Source: CAYFUF01 sp964346245 | GTDB taxonomy: Bacteria; Bacillota; Clostridia; Tissierellales; Peptoniphilaceae | Assembly: GCA_964346245.1 (NCBI GenBank) | Contig: CAYFUF010000013.1 | Coordinates: forward strand, 1 to 41,290 | Direction: 5' to 3' | DNA: 41,290 nucleotides | In this document: positions 7,920-16,861 of the stretch, in pieces | Layout of the letters: each line of letters starts with the position of its first letter | Position numbering within the stretch: position 1 is the stretch's first letter | Position numbers and translations under genes: made by a program | Notes under the pieces: model-generated | Seen by the model: the letters and a program-made list of their open reading frames with translations, nothing else | The model's database searches: none | Told to the model about the DNA's origin: nothing

Positions 7920-10900
7920 CTAAAAACCAGGAAGAAAACTCATCTGGTTACTCTCAGGTAAACTATCTAATAAACCATACTCCTCCATGCTTGTCATGGC
8001 GGACCGATTTGCAGAGGTTCTCGTCTTAAACTCTTGCTTTGATATAAAACCAGCTTCTCTCTCTCGAACAATTACCTCAGCTAAGGCTTCAGATACATCA
8101 TTCAGTGCAGAAAGAGGCGGCAAGACCGTTCGTTCATCCAAAATAGAGAACTCACAAGCTTTTGATTTAAACAAATCGACATCACAGAAGACAAAGTCCC
8201 TAGCATACATCTCCTCAATGACTTCAAGGAGCGTCCACTTATTAGCATCCAGTGCCTTCTCCTCATCCATATTCTTTAGATCCTTCATATAGATTTGCAC
8301 CTGGTCTAACTTACCAAAGAGGTAACTAGTGGAAAAATCACTGAGTCTCTGGGTGTAATAAGTCGCATAGAAGGCTGCTGGGCTATGCACCTTGAACCAA
8401 GCAATGCGATAGCTCATCATCACATATGCGGCAGCATGAGCCTTAGGGAACATGTATTGAATTTTCTGGCAAGAATCAATATACCATTGAGGGACTTTGT
8501 GGTCCCGCATTTTGTCCTCCATACCTTCTGGTAAGCCCCTACCCTTTCGGACAGATTCCATGATCTTAAAACTATCCAGATCATCCATACCCATCGCTAT
8601 GAGGTAGGTCATGATATCATCTCTCGTACAGATAGACTCAGACAAAGTGGTTACCCCATCTCGAATGAGCTCTTGGGCATTATTTAGCCATACATTCGTC
8701 CCATGGCTTAATCCAGAAATTCTTATCAATTCAGCAAAAGTTGTAGGTTTAGTTTCACTGAGCATGCCTCGAACGAAGTTAGTTCCAAACTCCGGTATAC
8801 CCAAAGAACCATCCTCCTTATTGGAATAGTCATGCCGAATATCAAGGGTTGAGGTGTTGGAGAAAATCTCCATGGTCTCTTTGTCATCAAACTGAATTTT
8901 TAAAGGATCTAGACCTGTCATCTCTTGAAGTTGCCGGATGATTGTGGGCGATGTGTGCCCTAACTCATCCAGCTTCAATAGGGTTCCCTCTAAGTTCTTA
9001 TAACTAAAGTGAGTCGTAATGGTATCCGACTTCAAGTCATCTGCAGGAAATTGAATCGGCGTAAAATCGAGCACATCTAAATGTGATGGGACGATAATCA
9101 AGCCGCCAGCATGTTGACCAGTCGTCCGTCTTGTCCCCTCCATGATGCGTTGCAAGGAGCTTATACGAGCCTCGTTAATTAGCTCATCTTCTGCTGGAAT
9201 ATAGGGTTGCTCCAAGTACTTACGGATTAAACCATAAGCGGTCTTCGACTGGACTCCAGATATCGTTCCTGCTCTAAATACCTTACCCTTGCCAAAGAAC
9301 TCCTCGGTAAATTTGTGAATCGTTGACATATAAGAGCCAGCAAAGTTTAAGTCGATATCTGGTTCTTTGTCACCCTTGAAACCTAAGAATACTTCAAAAG
9401 GTATCTCATGGCCATCCCTGTTCATCGGGATACCACAAGTTGGACAATATTTTGGTGGAAGGTCAAATCCAGAACCTACGGAATGGTCCGTGATGAATTC
9501 ACTGTGTTTGCATTCTGGACACACATAGTGAGGAGGTAGCGGATTAACCTCAGTAATGTTGGCCATCGTTGCAGCAAAGGACGAACCTACTGAACCACGT
9601 GAACCGACTAAGTAACCTTCTTCGTTGGACTTTTCGACTAATTTCTTAGCGATGATGTAGAGGGATGCGTAACCATTATTGATAATGGATGAGAGCTCTC
9701 TTTCTAACCTAGTTGCCACTAATTCAGGAAGAGGCTTCCCATAGATAGATTCAGCCTTGGCGTAAGTTGATTCCCTTAGGTCTTCCTTGGCATTCTCTAA
9801 CTCAGGGGTAAAGGTACCCTTAGGTATGGGACGAACCTCCTCAAATGAGTCTGCTAAGTCTTTAGTTGCTGTTACAACCAGCTGGTAGGCTGTATCCCTG
9901 CCTAACCAAGAAAAGTGGTCCAACATTTCTTTCGTCGTAAAGAAACGGTAACGCTCTTCTCGTTCGAATTCAATTCTTCGTTGATAGTTCACCAGGATAT
10001 TGCGCGCTAACCTTTCTCCCGGTAGAAAGTAATAAGGTGAATTGATGGCAATGCAAGGCTTATCCAACTTCCTTGCTAACCAAATGATCTTTTCTACAAT
10101 ATCTTTAAAATGATCTTTATTTTCAACGAGCTCGCTTTGAATAGCCTTCTCCCAATAAGCCGGAGGCTGCACGCATAGGACGTCATAACGAGAAGCAATG
10201 TCCATAAGAAGCTCATCCGGGTAACGCCTAGAGATTGCCTCAAAGAGCTCAGAATCGACGAAACCAGTCATAAATATAAGACCCTCTCGGTTATCAGCAA
10301 GGTCTTTTTCACTGATACCAGGCGATCTAAAGAATGTCTCTAGATTAGCTTTTGATACTAGCTTATAAAGGTTATATAGACCCTTTTGCTCTTTGACGTA
10401 GACTAGACTGCGATAATTATTATGTCTAGCTAATTCGAAGTCCGAAGGTGTCTCGTTAATCTTACTTAGCGGCAATTGAAATGCTTCCCACTCCTCCATA
10501 AACTTAAGAAAAATGCTACCGGTTGCTCTAGCATCGTCACTTGCTCTGTGGTGGTTAAATAACTTCACCCCTAAGTTCTTCGTTAACGTGTCCAGCTTAT
10601 GGTTCTTATATTCGGGATGCAAGGCTCGAGCTAAACCTAAAGTATCGATATAGGCAGGTTGAAATTCTAACTTTAACCGTCTTGCATTCTCGATAATAAA
10701 GCCAATATCGAAGTCAGCATTATGGGCAACAAAAATGGAATCTTCAGCGAATTCCAAAAACCGAGGCAGAATCTTGTCAATTGTTTCAGCATTCTGGAGC
10801 ATAGCATCCGTTATACCAGTCAACTCAATAATCTTTTCTGGCAGTGTTCTTTCTGGAGAAACAAATTCAGAGAATTCACCAACAATATTTCCGTCCTCAT

Positions 10901-11921
10901 ATCTTACTGCACCGATTTCAATGATTCGGTCATTAAAACGTGAGAACCCTGTTGTCTCGATATCAAAAACAGTGTATGTTCCTTCCATCGCAATAAGATC
11001 CAATCCATACACATTAGATAGGATATGGTGGTCATTACGAAGTGTCTTCGCTTCATAGCCAAGTAGAACTTTTATGCCGCTGTCTTGCAGCGCATTATAA
11101 ATAAGGGGGTAAGCTTGAACTGATCCAAAGTCAGCAACCCCCACTGCGGTATGCTTCCACTCTTTAATCTTCTTTGCTAAGTCTTTCGGATTAATCAAGC
11201 CTTCCATGTTGGACATCTGCGTGTGGACAGCGAATTCAACTCTAGTTTCCTCAGCATCATCCAGGATGGTTTCTGGCTCTGCATTGGTTAGACCTTCCAC
11301 CGTAAGTACGTTAGCATTGGCGTAGCTATCAAAACCTAGGTTACCCTTAGCCATGACCCAATTGCCTTCCTTGATGTTATCTAAGGCTTTGCTTTGATCT
11401 TTCTGATGAACGAAGGACTTACAAGAAATTGCTCCCCCACTCAAATTTTCTAAGGGATAGGTCAAAATCAAAAGTCCATTTTTTGTCATGGTCTGATTGA
11501 CCTCGCCAATCATACCAGAACTGACGATAGGCCCCCCTTGGTTACCAAGCTCATGTAGAGGTAAGTAGTTATCAAAATCCCTACTTGTAAACTTGCGACC
11601 AAGAAGAAAACCGTCCTCACTTCCTCGAACGGTCTCCGCTGCTTTCTCTTTTTTGGGTCTCGAAATGATAATCGGCTCGTCATAATTTAATGGCAAAGAC
11701 TGGTCCACTTCATGGGCAGGTTCTGAAACCTTTAGATTTATATCTACCTGACATTGAAAGAGATCTTCCAACATAGAGGTCAACTGATGATAATCCTGAT
11801 CAGCCAACTTCACCATTGACGTGAGGTAAAAACAGACTTCTTCCTTATCCTTATGGTAGAGGACCTTATCAATTTCCACCTCTTTATACATTTCCTGTTG
11901 AACCAGCTTACTTAGCTTCAT
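7920..11921 (-). CDS. polC: DNA polymerase III alpha subunit, PolC type
   Basis: Gram-positive replicative polymerase with built-in proofreading. About 1333 residues. Order: N-terminal and OB regions; PHP domain split by a DEDDh exonuclease (FDIETTG near 319, HNADFD, HHRASDDA); zinc knuckle (CPECKH...CPTCG, about 800-830); polymerase core with PDIDLNF near 850 and LDELGH near 980; and a C-terminal clamp-binding tail QMSFLPGF. Exonuclease and polymerase acidic residues are intact. The PHP metal-site motifs are altered: AVHTQMS, VADFGSVQ and NSPYYF stand where B. subtilis PolC has HLHTPMS, VTDHAVVQ and GNVHYL. Start is uncertain: ATG 11921 overlaps the ispG end by 14 bases but has a weak ribosome site; an in-frame TTG at 11939 is possible. 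Last gene of the pyrH operon. Confidence 0.97.
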   Translation of the reverse strand: MKLSKLVQQEMYKEVEIDKVLYHKDKEEVCFYLTSMVKLADQDYHQLTSMLEDLFQCQVDINLKVSEPAHEVDQSLPLNYDEPIIISRPKKEKAAETVRGSEDGFLLGRKFTSRDFDNYLPLHELGNQGGPIVSSGMIGEVNQTMTKNGLLILTYPLENLSGGAISCKSFVHQKDQSKALDNIKEGNWVMAKGNLGFDSYANANVLTVEGLTNAEPETILDDAEETRVEFAVHTQMSNMEGLINPKDLAKKIKEWKHTAVGVADFGSVQAYPLIYNALQDSGIKVLLGYEAKTLRNDHHILSNVYGLDLIAMEGTYTVFDIETTGFSRFNDRIIEIGAVRYEDGNIVGEFSEFVSPERTLPEKIIELTGITDAMLQNAETIDKILPRFLEFAEDSIFVAHNADFDIGFIIENARRLKLEFQPAYIDTLGLARALHPEYKNHKLDTLTKNLGVKLFNHHRASDDARATGSIFLKFMEEWEAFQLPLSKINETPSDFELARHNNYRSLVYVKEQKGLYNLYKLVSKANLETFFRSPGISEKDLADNREGLIFMTGFVDSELFEAISRRYPDELLMDIASRYDVLCVQPPAYWEKAIQSELVENKDHFKDIVEKIIWLARKLDKPCIAINSPYYFLPGERLARNILVNYQRRIEFEREERYRFFTTKEMLDHFSWLGRDTAYQLVVTATKDLADSFEEVRPIPKGTFTPELENAKEDLRESTYAKAESIYGKPLPELVATRLERELSSIINNGYASLYIIAKKLVEKSNEEGYLVGSRGSVGSSFAATMANITEVNPLPPHYVCPECKHSEFITDHSVGSGFDLPPKYCPTCGIPMNRDGHEIPFEVFLGFKGDKEPDIDLNFAGSYMSTIHKFTEEFFGKGKVFRAGTISGVQSKTAYGLIRKYLEQPYIPAEDELINEARISSLQRIMEGTRRTTGQHAGGLIIVPSHLDVLDFTPIQFPADDLKSDTITTHFSYKNLEGTLLKLDELGHTSPTIIRQLQEMTGLDPLKIQFDDKETMEIFSNTSTLDIRHDYSNKEDGSLGIPEFGTNFVRGMLSETKPTTFAELIRISGLSHGTNVWLNNAQELIRDGVTTLSESICTRDDIMTYLIAMGMDDLDSFKIMESVRKGRGLPEGMEDKMRDHKVPQWYIDSCQKIQYMFPKAHAAAYVMMSYRIAWFKVHSPAAFYATYYTQRLSDFSTSYLFGKLDQVQIYMKDLKNMDEEKALDANKWTLLEVIEEMYARDFVFCDVDLFKSKACEFSILDERTVLPPLSALNDVSEALAEVIVREREAGFISKQEFKTRTSANRSAMTSMEEYGLLDSLPESNQMSFLPGF

Positions 11922-12975
11922 CGACTTCAACTTTCTCAATTTCTTCTATCAGCGCATATAAGAGTTGATCTTCTGGAACTTGGCGTATGACCTTACCTTT
12001 TTTGAACAGCACCCCTTGTCCTTTATTACCGGCTATGCCAAAATCGGCTTCTCTAGCCTCTCCCGGGCCATTCACCGGGCAGCCCATGATAGCTACCTTG
12101 ATATTCTTTTGCATGCCTTCCAACAATTTCTCTGCTTCTTCGACCAGACCAATAAGGTCAATCTTTGTTCTAGCACAAGTAGGACATGATATTAAATCTA
12201 TCCCCTCCTGCCTGAGGCCCAGACTTCTTAATATTTCTCTTCCTATTTTAATCTCTTGCACTGGATCTCCCGTGATGGACACCCGTATCGTATCACCTAT
12301 TCCCTCGGCTAGCAGAGTACCAATACCTACAGCAGATTTGATCGTTCCTGTGAAGGCAGGTCCAGCCTCCGTTACGCCAAGGTGTAAGGGATAATCAGAC
12401 AGACTAGAAAAGAGTCGGTAAGCATCGATCATCATCTGCACGTTGCTAGACTTGATAGACACCTTAATATTTTTGTAATCGAATTGTTCAACTCGCTTAA
12501 TCTCTTCCAAAGCAGAATAAACCAACGATTCCACATTGACCCCATGATATTTATCAATCATCTCTTGATGGACAGAACCAGAGTTTACTCCGATTCGTAT
12601 TGGAATGTTTTTTTCCTTACAGGCAGCTACTACTGCTTGCAACTTTTCATCGCTACCAATGTTGCCCGGATTAATGCGAAGACAGTCACAACCATACTCG
12701 ACCGCATAGAGCGCAAGTTGATAATCAAATTGTATATCAGCGATGAAAGGAATATGAGTTCTTGCTTTAATCAATGGGATAGCTTTCGCATCTTCTAAAT
12801 CGTTAATCGCTGATCTGGAGATGTCGCAACCCGCTTCTTCGAAAGCAAGAATCTGTGCAACTGTTTTATCGACATCTTTTGTATCGGTATTGGTCATGGA
12901 CTGAACGCTTATGGGCGCACCACCTCCGATAGCTACATCACCAACTAGAATCTGTTTTGTCTCTTTCCGCTCCAT
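11908..12975 (-). CDS. ispG: 4-hydroxy-3-methylbut-2-en-1-yl diphosphate synthase IspG
   Basis: [4Fe-4S] enzyme of the MEP isoprenoid pathway, converting MEcPP to HMBPP. 355 residues, bacterial length without the plant insert. TIM-barrel half begins with the VGDVAIGGGAPISVQSMTNTDT signature. The cluster domain carries CPTCAR (near residue 262) and GCPVNGPGEA (near 295), giving the three Cys and one Glu ligands. ATG 12975 follows GAGGAGG. Placed between rseP and polC as in many Clostridia. The pathway's dxr gene, usually two genes upstream, is not in the window. Confidence 0.97.
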   Translation of the reverse strand: MERKETKQILVGDVAIGGGAPISVQSMTNTDTKDVDKTVAQILAFEEAGCDISRSAINDLEDAKAIPLIKARTHIPFIADIQFDYQLALYAVEYGCDCLRINPGNIGSDEKLQAVVAACKEKNIPIRIGVNSGSVHQEMIDKYHGVNVESLVYSALEEIKRVEQFDYKNIKVSIKSSNVQMMIDAYRLFSSLSDYPLHLGVTEAGPAFTGTIKSAVGIGTLLAEGIGDTIRVSITGDPVQEIKIGREILRSLGLRQEGIDLISCPTCARTKIDLIGLVEEAEKLLEGMQKNIKVAIMGCPVNGPGEAREADFGIAGNKGQGVLFKKGKVIRQVPEDQLLYALIEEIEKVEVDEAK

Positions 12976-12996
12976 GAGCGCCTCCTCAATCTACAA

Positions 12997-14004
12997 TTAG
13001 AAAATGGTAATAATATCTTTCACAGAAATTAGGACGATTAAGCCTAGTAAAAAAGCGAATCCTGCCATCGTAATCTTTGACTCTAAGTCTTTGTTCACTG
13101 GTTTACCTCTCAACTTTTCTATGATAATAAACAGAAGTTTAGAACCATCTAATGCTGGTATTGGCAGCAGATTAAAGAAAGCTAAGTTGACCGAGATGTA
13201 GCCAGTCAAAAAGATAAGCGGCATAATACCGTTACTTGCCGCAACCCCTATAGTGGAGATTACGCCAACGGGCCCAGATACAGCATCTATACCTAATTGG
13301 CCGCTAAAAAGCATACCAAGAATTTGAAAAAGTTGAACAAAAGTTGTCCACGTCGTGGAAAAGCCCTGCTGGATTGCATGAATCGGCCCCGCAGATACGG
13401 TCTTTGCAATAAAACCGATCAGATAAACCCCATCCTGCTCTTGTGCTTGCACATTCACCGTGGAGCTTGTCCCATCTACTTTTACATAATCAACACTGAT
13501 TGGATCCTCACCGTACTCTTGAACAAGGGAGCGCAGATGGTCTTGACCTTCAACAGCAACGCCATTGATTGCAGTAATCTCATCTCCTTCTTCTAAACCC
13601 GCTTCTTGCAATACGGAAGTCTCGGTAAACCCATCAATAATGGGAACGGGCTGCCCTAGCATGGCTGCATAAATTGAAAAGAGCAGAATAGCAGACAATA
13701 TATTCATTACAGGCCCAGCAAGTATAGTTAGGAACCTTTGCCAAGGCTTAGCTTGATCGAAGCCACGAGGGTCGGCACTATCTTCGTCCTCCCCTTCCAT
13801 AGCACAGTAGCCGCCCAAGGGGATTGCTCTTAACGAATACAGGGTCTCTCCCTTTTGCCTTTGGGTAATTGCAGGCCCCATCCCAATTGAAAACTCATTG
13901 ACTTTTATGTTGACTGCTTTTGCGACTAAAAAGTGACCCAGTTCATGAAAAAGGACCACAAGTAAGAAGACAATTAAAGCATAAATAATCGATATATAGT
14001 TCAT
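12997..14004 (-). CDS. rseP: Site-2 intramembrane zinc metalloprotease RseP/RasP
   Basis: Cleaves anti-sigma factors and signal-peptide remnants within the membrane. 335 residues. HELGH at residues 20-24 lies in the first membrane helix. A PDZ domain follows (EAGLEEGDEITAINGVAVEGQDHL, about 130-160). A later helix carries NLLPIPALDGSKL near residue 281, with the Asp that completes the zinc site. Several hydrophobic segments are visible, including the C-terminal FAFLLGLIVLISVKD. ATG 14004 follows GAGGAG. It lies 23 bases downstream of cdsA, where dxr would normally intervene. Confidence 0.95.
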   Translation of the reverse strand: MNYISIIYALIVFLLVVLFHELGHFLVAKAVNIKVNEFSIGMGPAITQRQKGETLYSLRAIPLGGYCAMEGEDEDSADPRGFDQAKPWQRFLTILAGPVMNILSAILLFSIYAAMLGQPVPIIDGFTETSVLQEAGLEEGDEITAINGVAVEGQDHLRSLVQEYGEDPISVDYVKVDGTSSTVNVQAQEQDGVYLIGFIAKTVSAGPIHAIQQGFSTTWTTFVQLFQILGMLFSGQLGIDAVSGPVGVISTIGVAASNGIMPLIFLTGYISVNLAFFNLLPIPALDGSKLLFIIIEKLRGKPVNKDLESKITMAGFAFLLGLIVLISVKDIITIF

Positions 14005-14027
14005 AATTACTCCTCAATAAAGAAGTC

Positions 14028-14825
14028 CTAGGCGCTCATTCCGGAGAAGAGGCGCAGGACAAACCAGATTGTTGGTGCAGCGAAGAGGATAGAATCGAAA
14101 CGATCAAGTATACCACCGTGACCTAAGAGAACCCATCCAAAATCTTTCACCCCAACTTCTCGCTTTAAGCGAGAGGCAAACAAATCGCCCAGCTGACTCA
14201 TCAGTGAGCCAAAAAATACTGCAACAAGCATAGCGACGACATTATAGCTAAAGTATTGTGACGCTTGTAGAATATAGGCTAATACAAGTGCAGAAATTGT
14301 ACCGCCAACAGCACCCTCTACAGTCTTCTTGGGACTGATAGTAGGAGCAAGCGGTGTTTTTCCCAATAGCATTCCCCAAATAAAAGCAAAAGTATCTGTT
14401 CCCCAAGCTGCAATAAAGACGAGCAAGAGTACAAGCGGATTGTCCGCAGGTAGCAGTAGAAGAAAACTAAAAAGAACACTGACATAAATGACACCAACAA
14501 GGGCAATGAAGAGGTCATTCAAATTAAAACTTTTCTGGAATGTATAAATGACGAAATTCAAGAGCAAGAAAAGTCCAATAAGAGCTAGCATATGCTCCGT
14601 CTTCTGCTCATAGGCAAACCACTGAATCAGAATATTGGTGAGTAAAGTTAGAGCGATAATGTACTTAGGCTCATCACGGCGTAGGGCCATAAACAATTCC
14701 ACAATACTAATACAGGATATCACCAAAACAAGAGCCAAGAGACTCATTCTTGACCCAAAGATGACTAAACCTACTATGGCTAATAGGATGATACCTGTTA
14801 GCGCTCTTATTGCTACTCCCTTCAT
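14028..14825 (-). CDS. cdsA: Phosphatidate cytidylyltransferase
   Basis: Integral membrane enzyme making CDP-diacylglycerol from phosphatidic acid and CTP for phospholipid synthesis. 265 residues with many hydrophobic segments. The family signature SRLKREVGVKDFG...GHGGILDRFDS is near the C-terminus with all conserved Lys-Arg, Asp-x-Gly, His-Gly-Gly and Asp-Arg-x-Asp positions. The ATG overlaps the uppS stop in an ATGA junction (14822-14825), so the two are probably translationally coupled. Confidence 0.96.
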   Translation of the reverse strand: MKGVAIRALTGIILLAIVGLVIFGSRMSLLALVLVISCISIVELFMALRRDEPKYIIALTLLTNILIQWFAYEQKTEHMLALIGLFLLLNFVIYTFQKSFNLNDLFIALVGVIYVSVLFSFLLLLPADNPLVLLLVFIAAWGTDTFAFIWGMLLGKTPLAPTISPKKTVEGAVGGTISALVLAYILQASQYFSYNVVAMLVAVFFGSLMSQLGDLFASRLKREVGVKDFGWVLLGHGGILDRFDSILFAAPTIWFVLRLFSGMSA

Positions 14826-15526
14826 TTAACGCCTCCGTACCGCCTATCTCTCTGTTGGTAAGCAAAGAAGGCTTGATAGAGATCCTCCTCTGAGAAATCA
14901 GGCCACAATATGTCTGTGAAATAAAACTCTGCATAAGCTGCTTCCCAAATCATGAAGTTGGACAGTCTCTGTTCCCCGCCTGTTCTAATGACAAGGTCTA
15001 ACTGTGGCAGTTGATGCGTTTCAATAACATTGTTAATATCATCTTCACGTAAGAAACGAGTATCTGAATTCTCTAACAGGGCATTTACCGCTCTAAGGAT
15101 TGAGTCTCTTCCACCATAATTCAAGCCAATATTCAATACCATACCTGTATTGTTCTTCGTCTTGTTTTGAGCATACTCAATTGCCTTTCGGCTAGCGAAA
15201 GGAATCTTCGAAGGTTCGCCCATCAAAGTAAGCTTTACATTGTTATCATTGAGCTCGTCAATATATTCCCTGATGAATTTGATAATCAATTCCATCAAGG
15301 TAGTTACCTCTGAAACGGGCCTTTTCCAGTTCTCCGTCGAAAAAGCATAGAGGCTTAAAGCCGCAACGCCTGCATTACTGCAGGCGCGCGTGATGTTTAC
15401 TACGTTTTCAGACCCCTTGATGTGACCTTGACTTCTATTCATCTCACGCTTTTCAGCCCATCTGCCGTTGCCATCAAGAATGATACCAACGTGTTTAGGA
15501 ATCTTGTTTAAATCAGAAAAATTCAT
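14822..15526 (-). CDS. uppS: Isoprenyl transferase (undecaprenyl diphosphate synthase)
   Basis: Cis-prenyltransferase that builds the C55 lipid carrier for cell-wall synthesis from FPP and IPP. 234 residues. Catalytic Asp18 lies in ILDGNGRW; other family blocks are LSLYAFSTENW and LVIRTGGEQRLSNF...WEAAYAEFYF. ATG 15526 follows AGGA. It sits 10 bases after frr and overlaps cdsA by 4 bases. Confidence 0.97.
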   Translation of the reverse strand: MNFSDLNKIPKHVGIILDGNGRWAEKREMNRSQGHIKGSENVVNITRACSNAGVAALSLYAFSTENWKRPVSEVTTLMELIIKFIREYIDELNDNNVKLTLMGEPSKIPFASRKAIEYAQNKTKNNTGMVLNIGLNYGGRDSILRAVNALLENSDTRFLREDDINNVIETHQLPQLDLVIRTGGEQRLSNFMIWEAAYAEFYFTDILWPDFSEEDLYQAFFAYQQRDRRYGGVK

Positions 15527-15536
15527 AGTGTCCTAT

Positions 15537-16088
15537 CTAGATTTCCATCAATTCTTTCTCTTTATCTTTAGCGATGGTTTCAATCTCTTTCACATACTTA
15601 TCGGTCAGCTTTTGGACGTCATCTTCAGATTTATAGCGGTCATCTTCCGTCAACTCGTTATTCTTCTCAGCCTTTTTGACGTCAGCTAGGGCATCTCTAC
15701 GGATATTGCGAATGGCTACCTTAGCATCTTCTGCTCGACTATTCACTTCTTTGGTTAATTCTTTACGACGTTCCTCAGTAAGAGGAGGGAAAGGTAAGCG
15801 AATCATCTTACCATCATTGTTTGGCGTAATACCTAGATCGGATGCGGAAATTGCCTTTTCAATTAGTTTGAGGTTGTTGGCATCCCAAGGTTGAATGGTA
15901 ATCATCATTGCTTCAGGAACATTGATGGTTGCTGCTTGGTTAATAGGTGTATCTACACCATAGTAAGGGAAGGTAATAGAATCCAATAACTTGGGGTTGG
16001 CTCTTCCTGCTCTAATGGTTTGTAAACCTTCTGAAAACACGTCAACTGATTTTTTCATGCTTTTTTCGTAATCTTTAAGGTTAAACAT
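15537..16088 (-). CDS. frr: Ribosome recycling factor
   Basis: Splits post-termination ribosomes together with EF-G. 183 residues, standard length. Typical blocks are LQTIRAGRANPKLLDSI, INVPEAMMITIQPWD, IRLPFPPLTEERRKEL and AIRNIRRDA. ATG 16088 lies 2 bases after the pyrH stop and its ribosome site (AAGGAG) is inside the last pyrH codons. Confidence 0.98.
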   Translation of the reverse strand: MFNLKDYEKSMKKSVDVFSEGLQTIRAGRANPKLLDSITFPYYGVDTPINQAATINVPEAMMITIQPWDANNLKLIEKAISASDLGITPNNDGKMIRLPFPPLTEERRKELTKEVNSRAEDAKVAIRNIRRDALADVKKAEKNNELTEDDRYKSEDDVQKLTDKYVKEIETIAKDKEKELMEI

Positions 16089-16090
16089 AT

Positions 16091-16801
16091 TTATTCTCCT
16101 TCAACGAGTGTTCCTATTTTTTCGCCTTCTACAATGCTAACTAAGTTTTCTGGCTCGTCGATGCCGAAGACGATAAGAGGCATTGCATTATCCATACATA
16201 GGGAGGTTGCTGTTGAATCCATAATACCCAATCCTTGGGTCAAAATATCTCTATACGTTAGTTTGTCATATTTGACTGCATCTGAGTTCAAATTTGGATC
16301 TGAATCATAGACGCCGTCCGTTCCCGTCTTACCCAGTAATATGCATTCAGCATTCAATTCACACGCTCTTAAGGCTGCAGTAGTGTCAGTAGAAAAATAT
16401 GGAAGACCAGTACCTGCACCAAAAATAACCACGCGTCCCTTCTCAAAATGGCGGATAGCTCGTCTTCTGATATATGGCTCTGCTACCTCCGGCATCTGAA
16501 TAGCGGTTTGCACACGGGTTTCAACGCCTAAATTCTCTAAGGATGCTTGTAACCTTAGCGCATTGATGACTGTCCCTAACATGCCCATGTGATCTGAGGT
16601 TGCTCTTTCGATTTCAACGGATGCTCGTCCTCTCCAAAAGTTACCTCCACCGACAACGATACCAATTTCTAAGCCCTTATCATGAATCTGCTTAATTGCC
16701 CGGCAAATATTATCGATGGTTTTATCGTCTAGGCCACCACCTTTTTTGCCAGAAAGCGCTTCACCACTAAGTTTTAAAACTACCCTTTTGTATGGAAACA
16801 T
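16091..16801 (-). CDS. pyrH: Uridylate kinase
   Basis: Phosphorylates UMP to UDP; the bacterial enzyme is hexameric and unrelated to eukaryotic UMP kinases. 236 residues. Amino-acid-kinase-fold motifs are KLSGEAL, IVVGGGNFWRGR, GAGTGLPYFSTDTTAALRA and KTGTDGVYDSDP. ATG 16801 chosen because AAAGGGGGGATC precedes it directly. A candidate promoter (16833-16861) overlaps the end of the upstream hydroxylase gene, so pyrH may head its own transcript rather than follow tsf as usual. Confidence 0.97.
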   Translation of the reverse strand: MFPYKRVVLKLSGEALSGKKGGGLDDKTIDNICRAIKQIHDKGLEIGIVVGGGNFWRGRASVEIERATSDHMGMLGTVINALRLQASLENLGVETRVQTAIQMPEVAEPYIRRRAIRHFEKGRVVIFGAGTGLPYFSTDTTAALRACELNAECILLGKTGTDGVYDSDPNLNSDAVKYDKLTYRDILTQGLGIMDSTATSLCMDNAMPLIVFGIDEPENLVSIVEGEKIGTLVEGE

Positions 16802-16832
16802 GATCCCCCCTTTAGTTGTTCTCATGATATCG

Positions 16833-16861
16833 ATTCTATCATTACTTCATTACTTCTTCAA
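16833..16861 (-). promoter_or_regulatory. Candidate promoter for pyrH operon
   Basis: Minus strand -35 TTGAAG (16856-16861), 17-base spacer, -10 TAGAAT (16833-16838). It overlaps the stop codon of the molybdopterin subunit gene. Predicted start near 16826, about 25 bases before the pyrH ATG. No terminator lies between the hydroxylase operon and pyrH, so read-through may also contribute. Confidence 0.45.
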
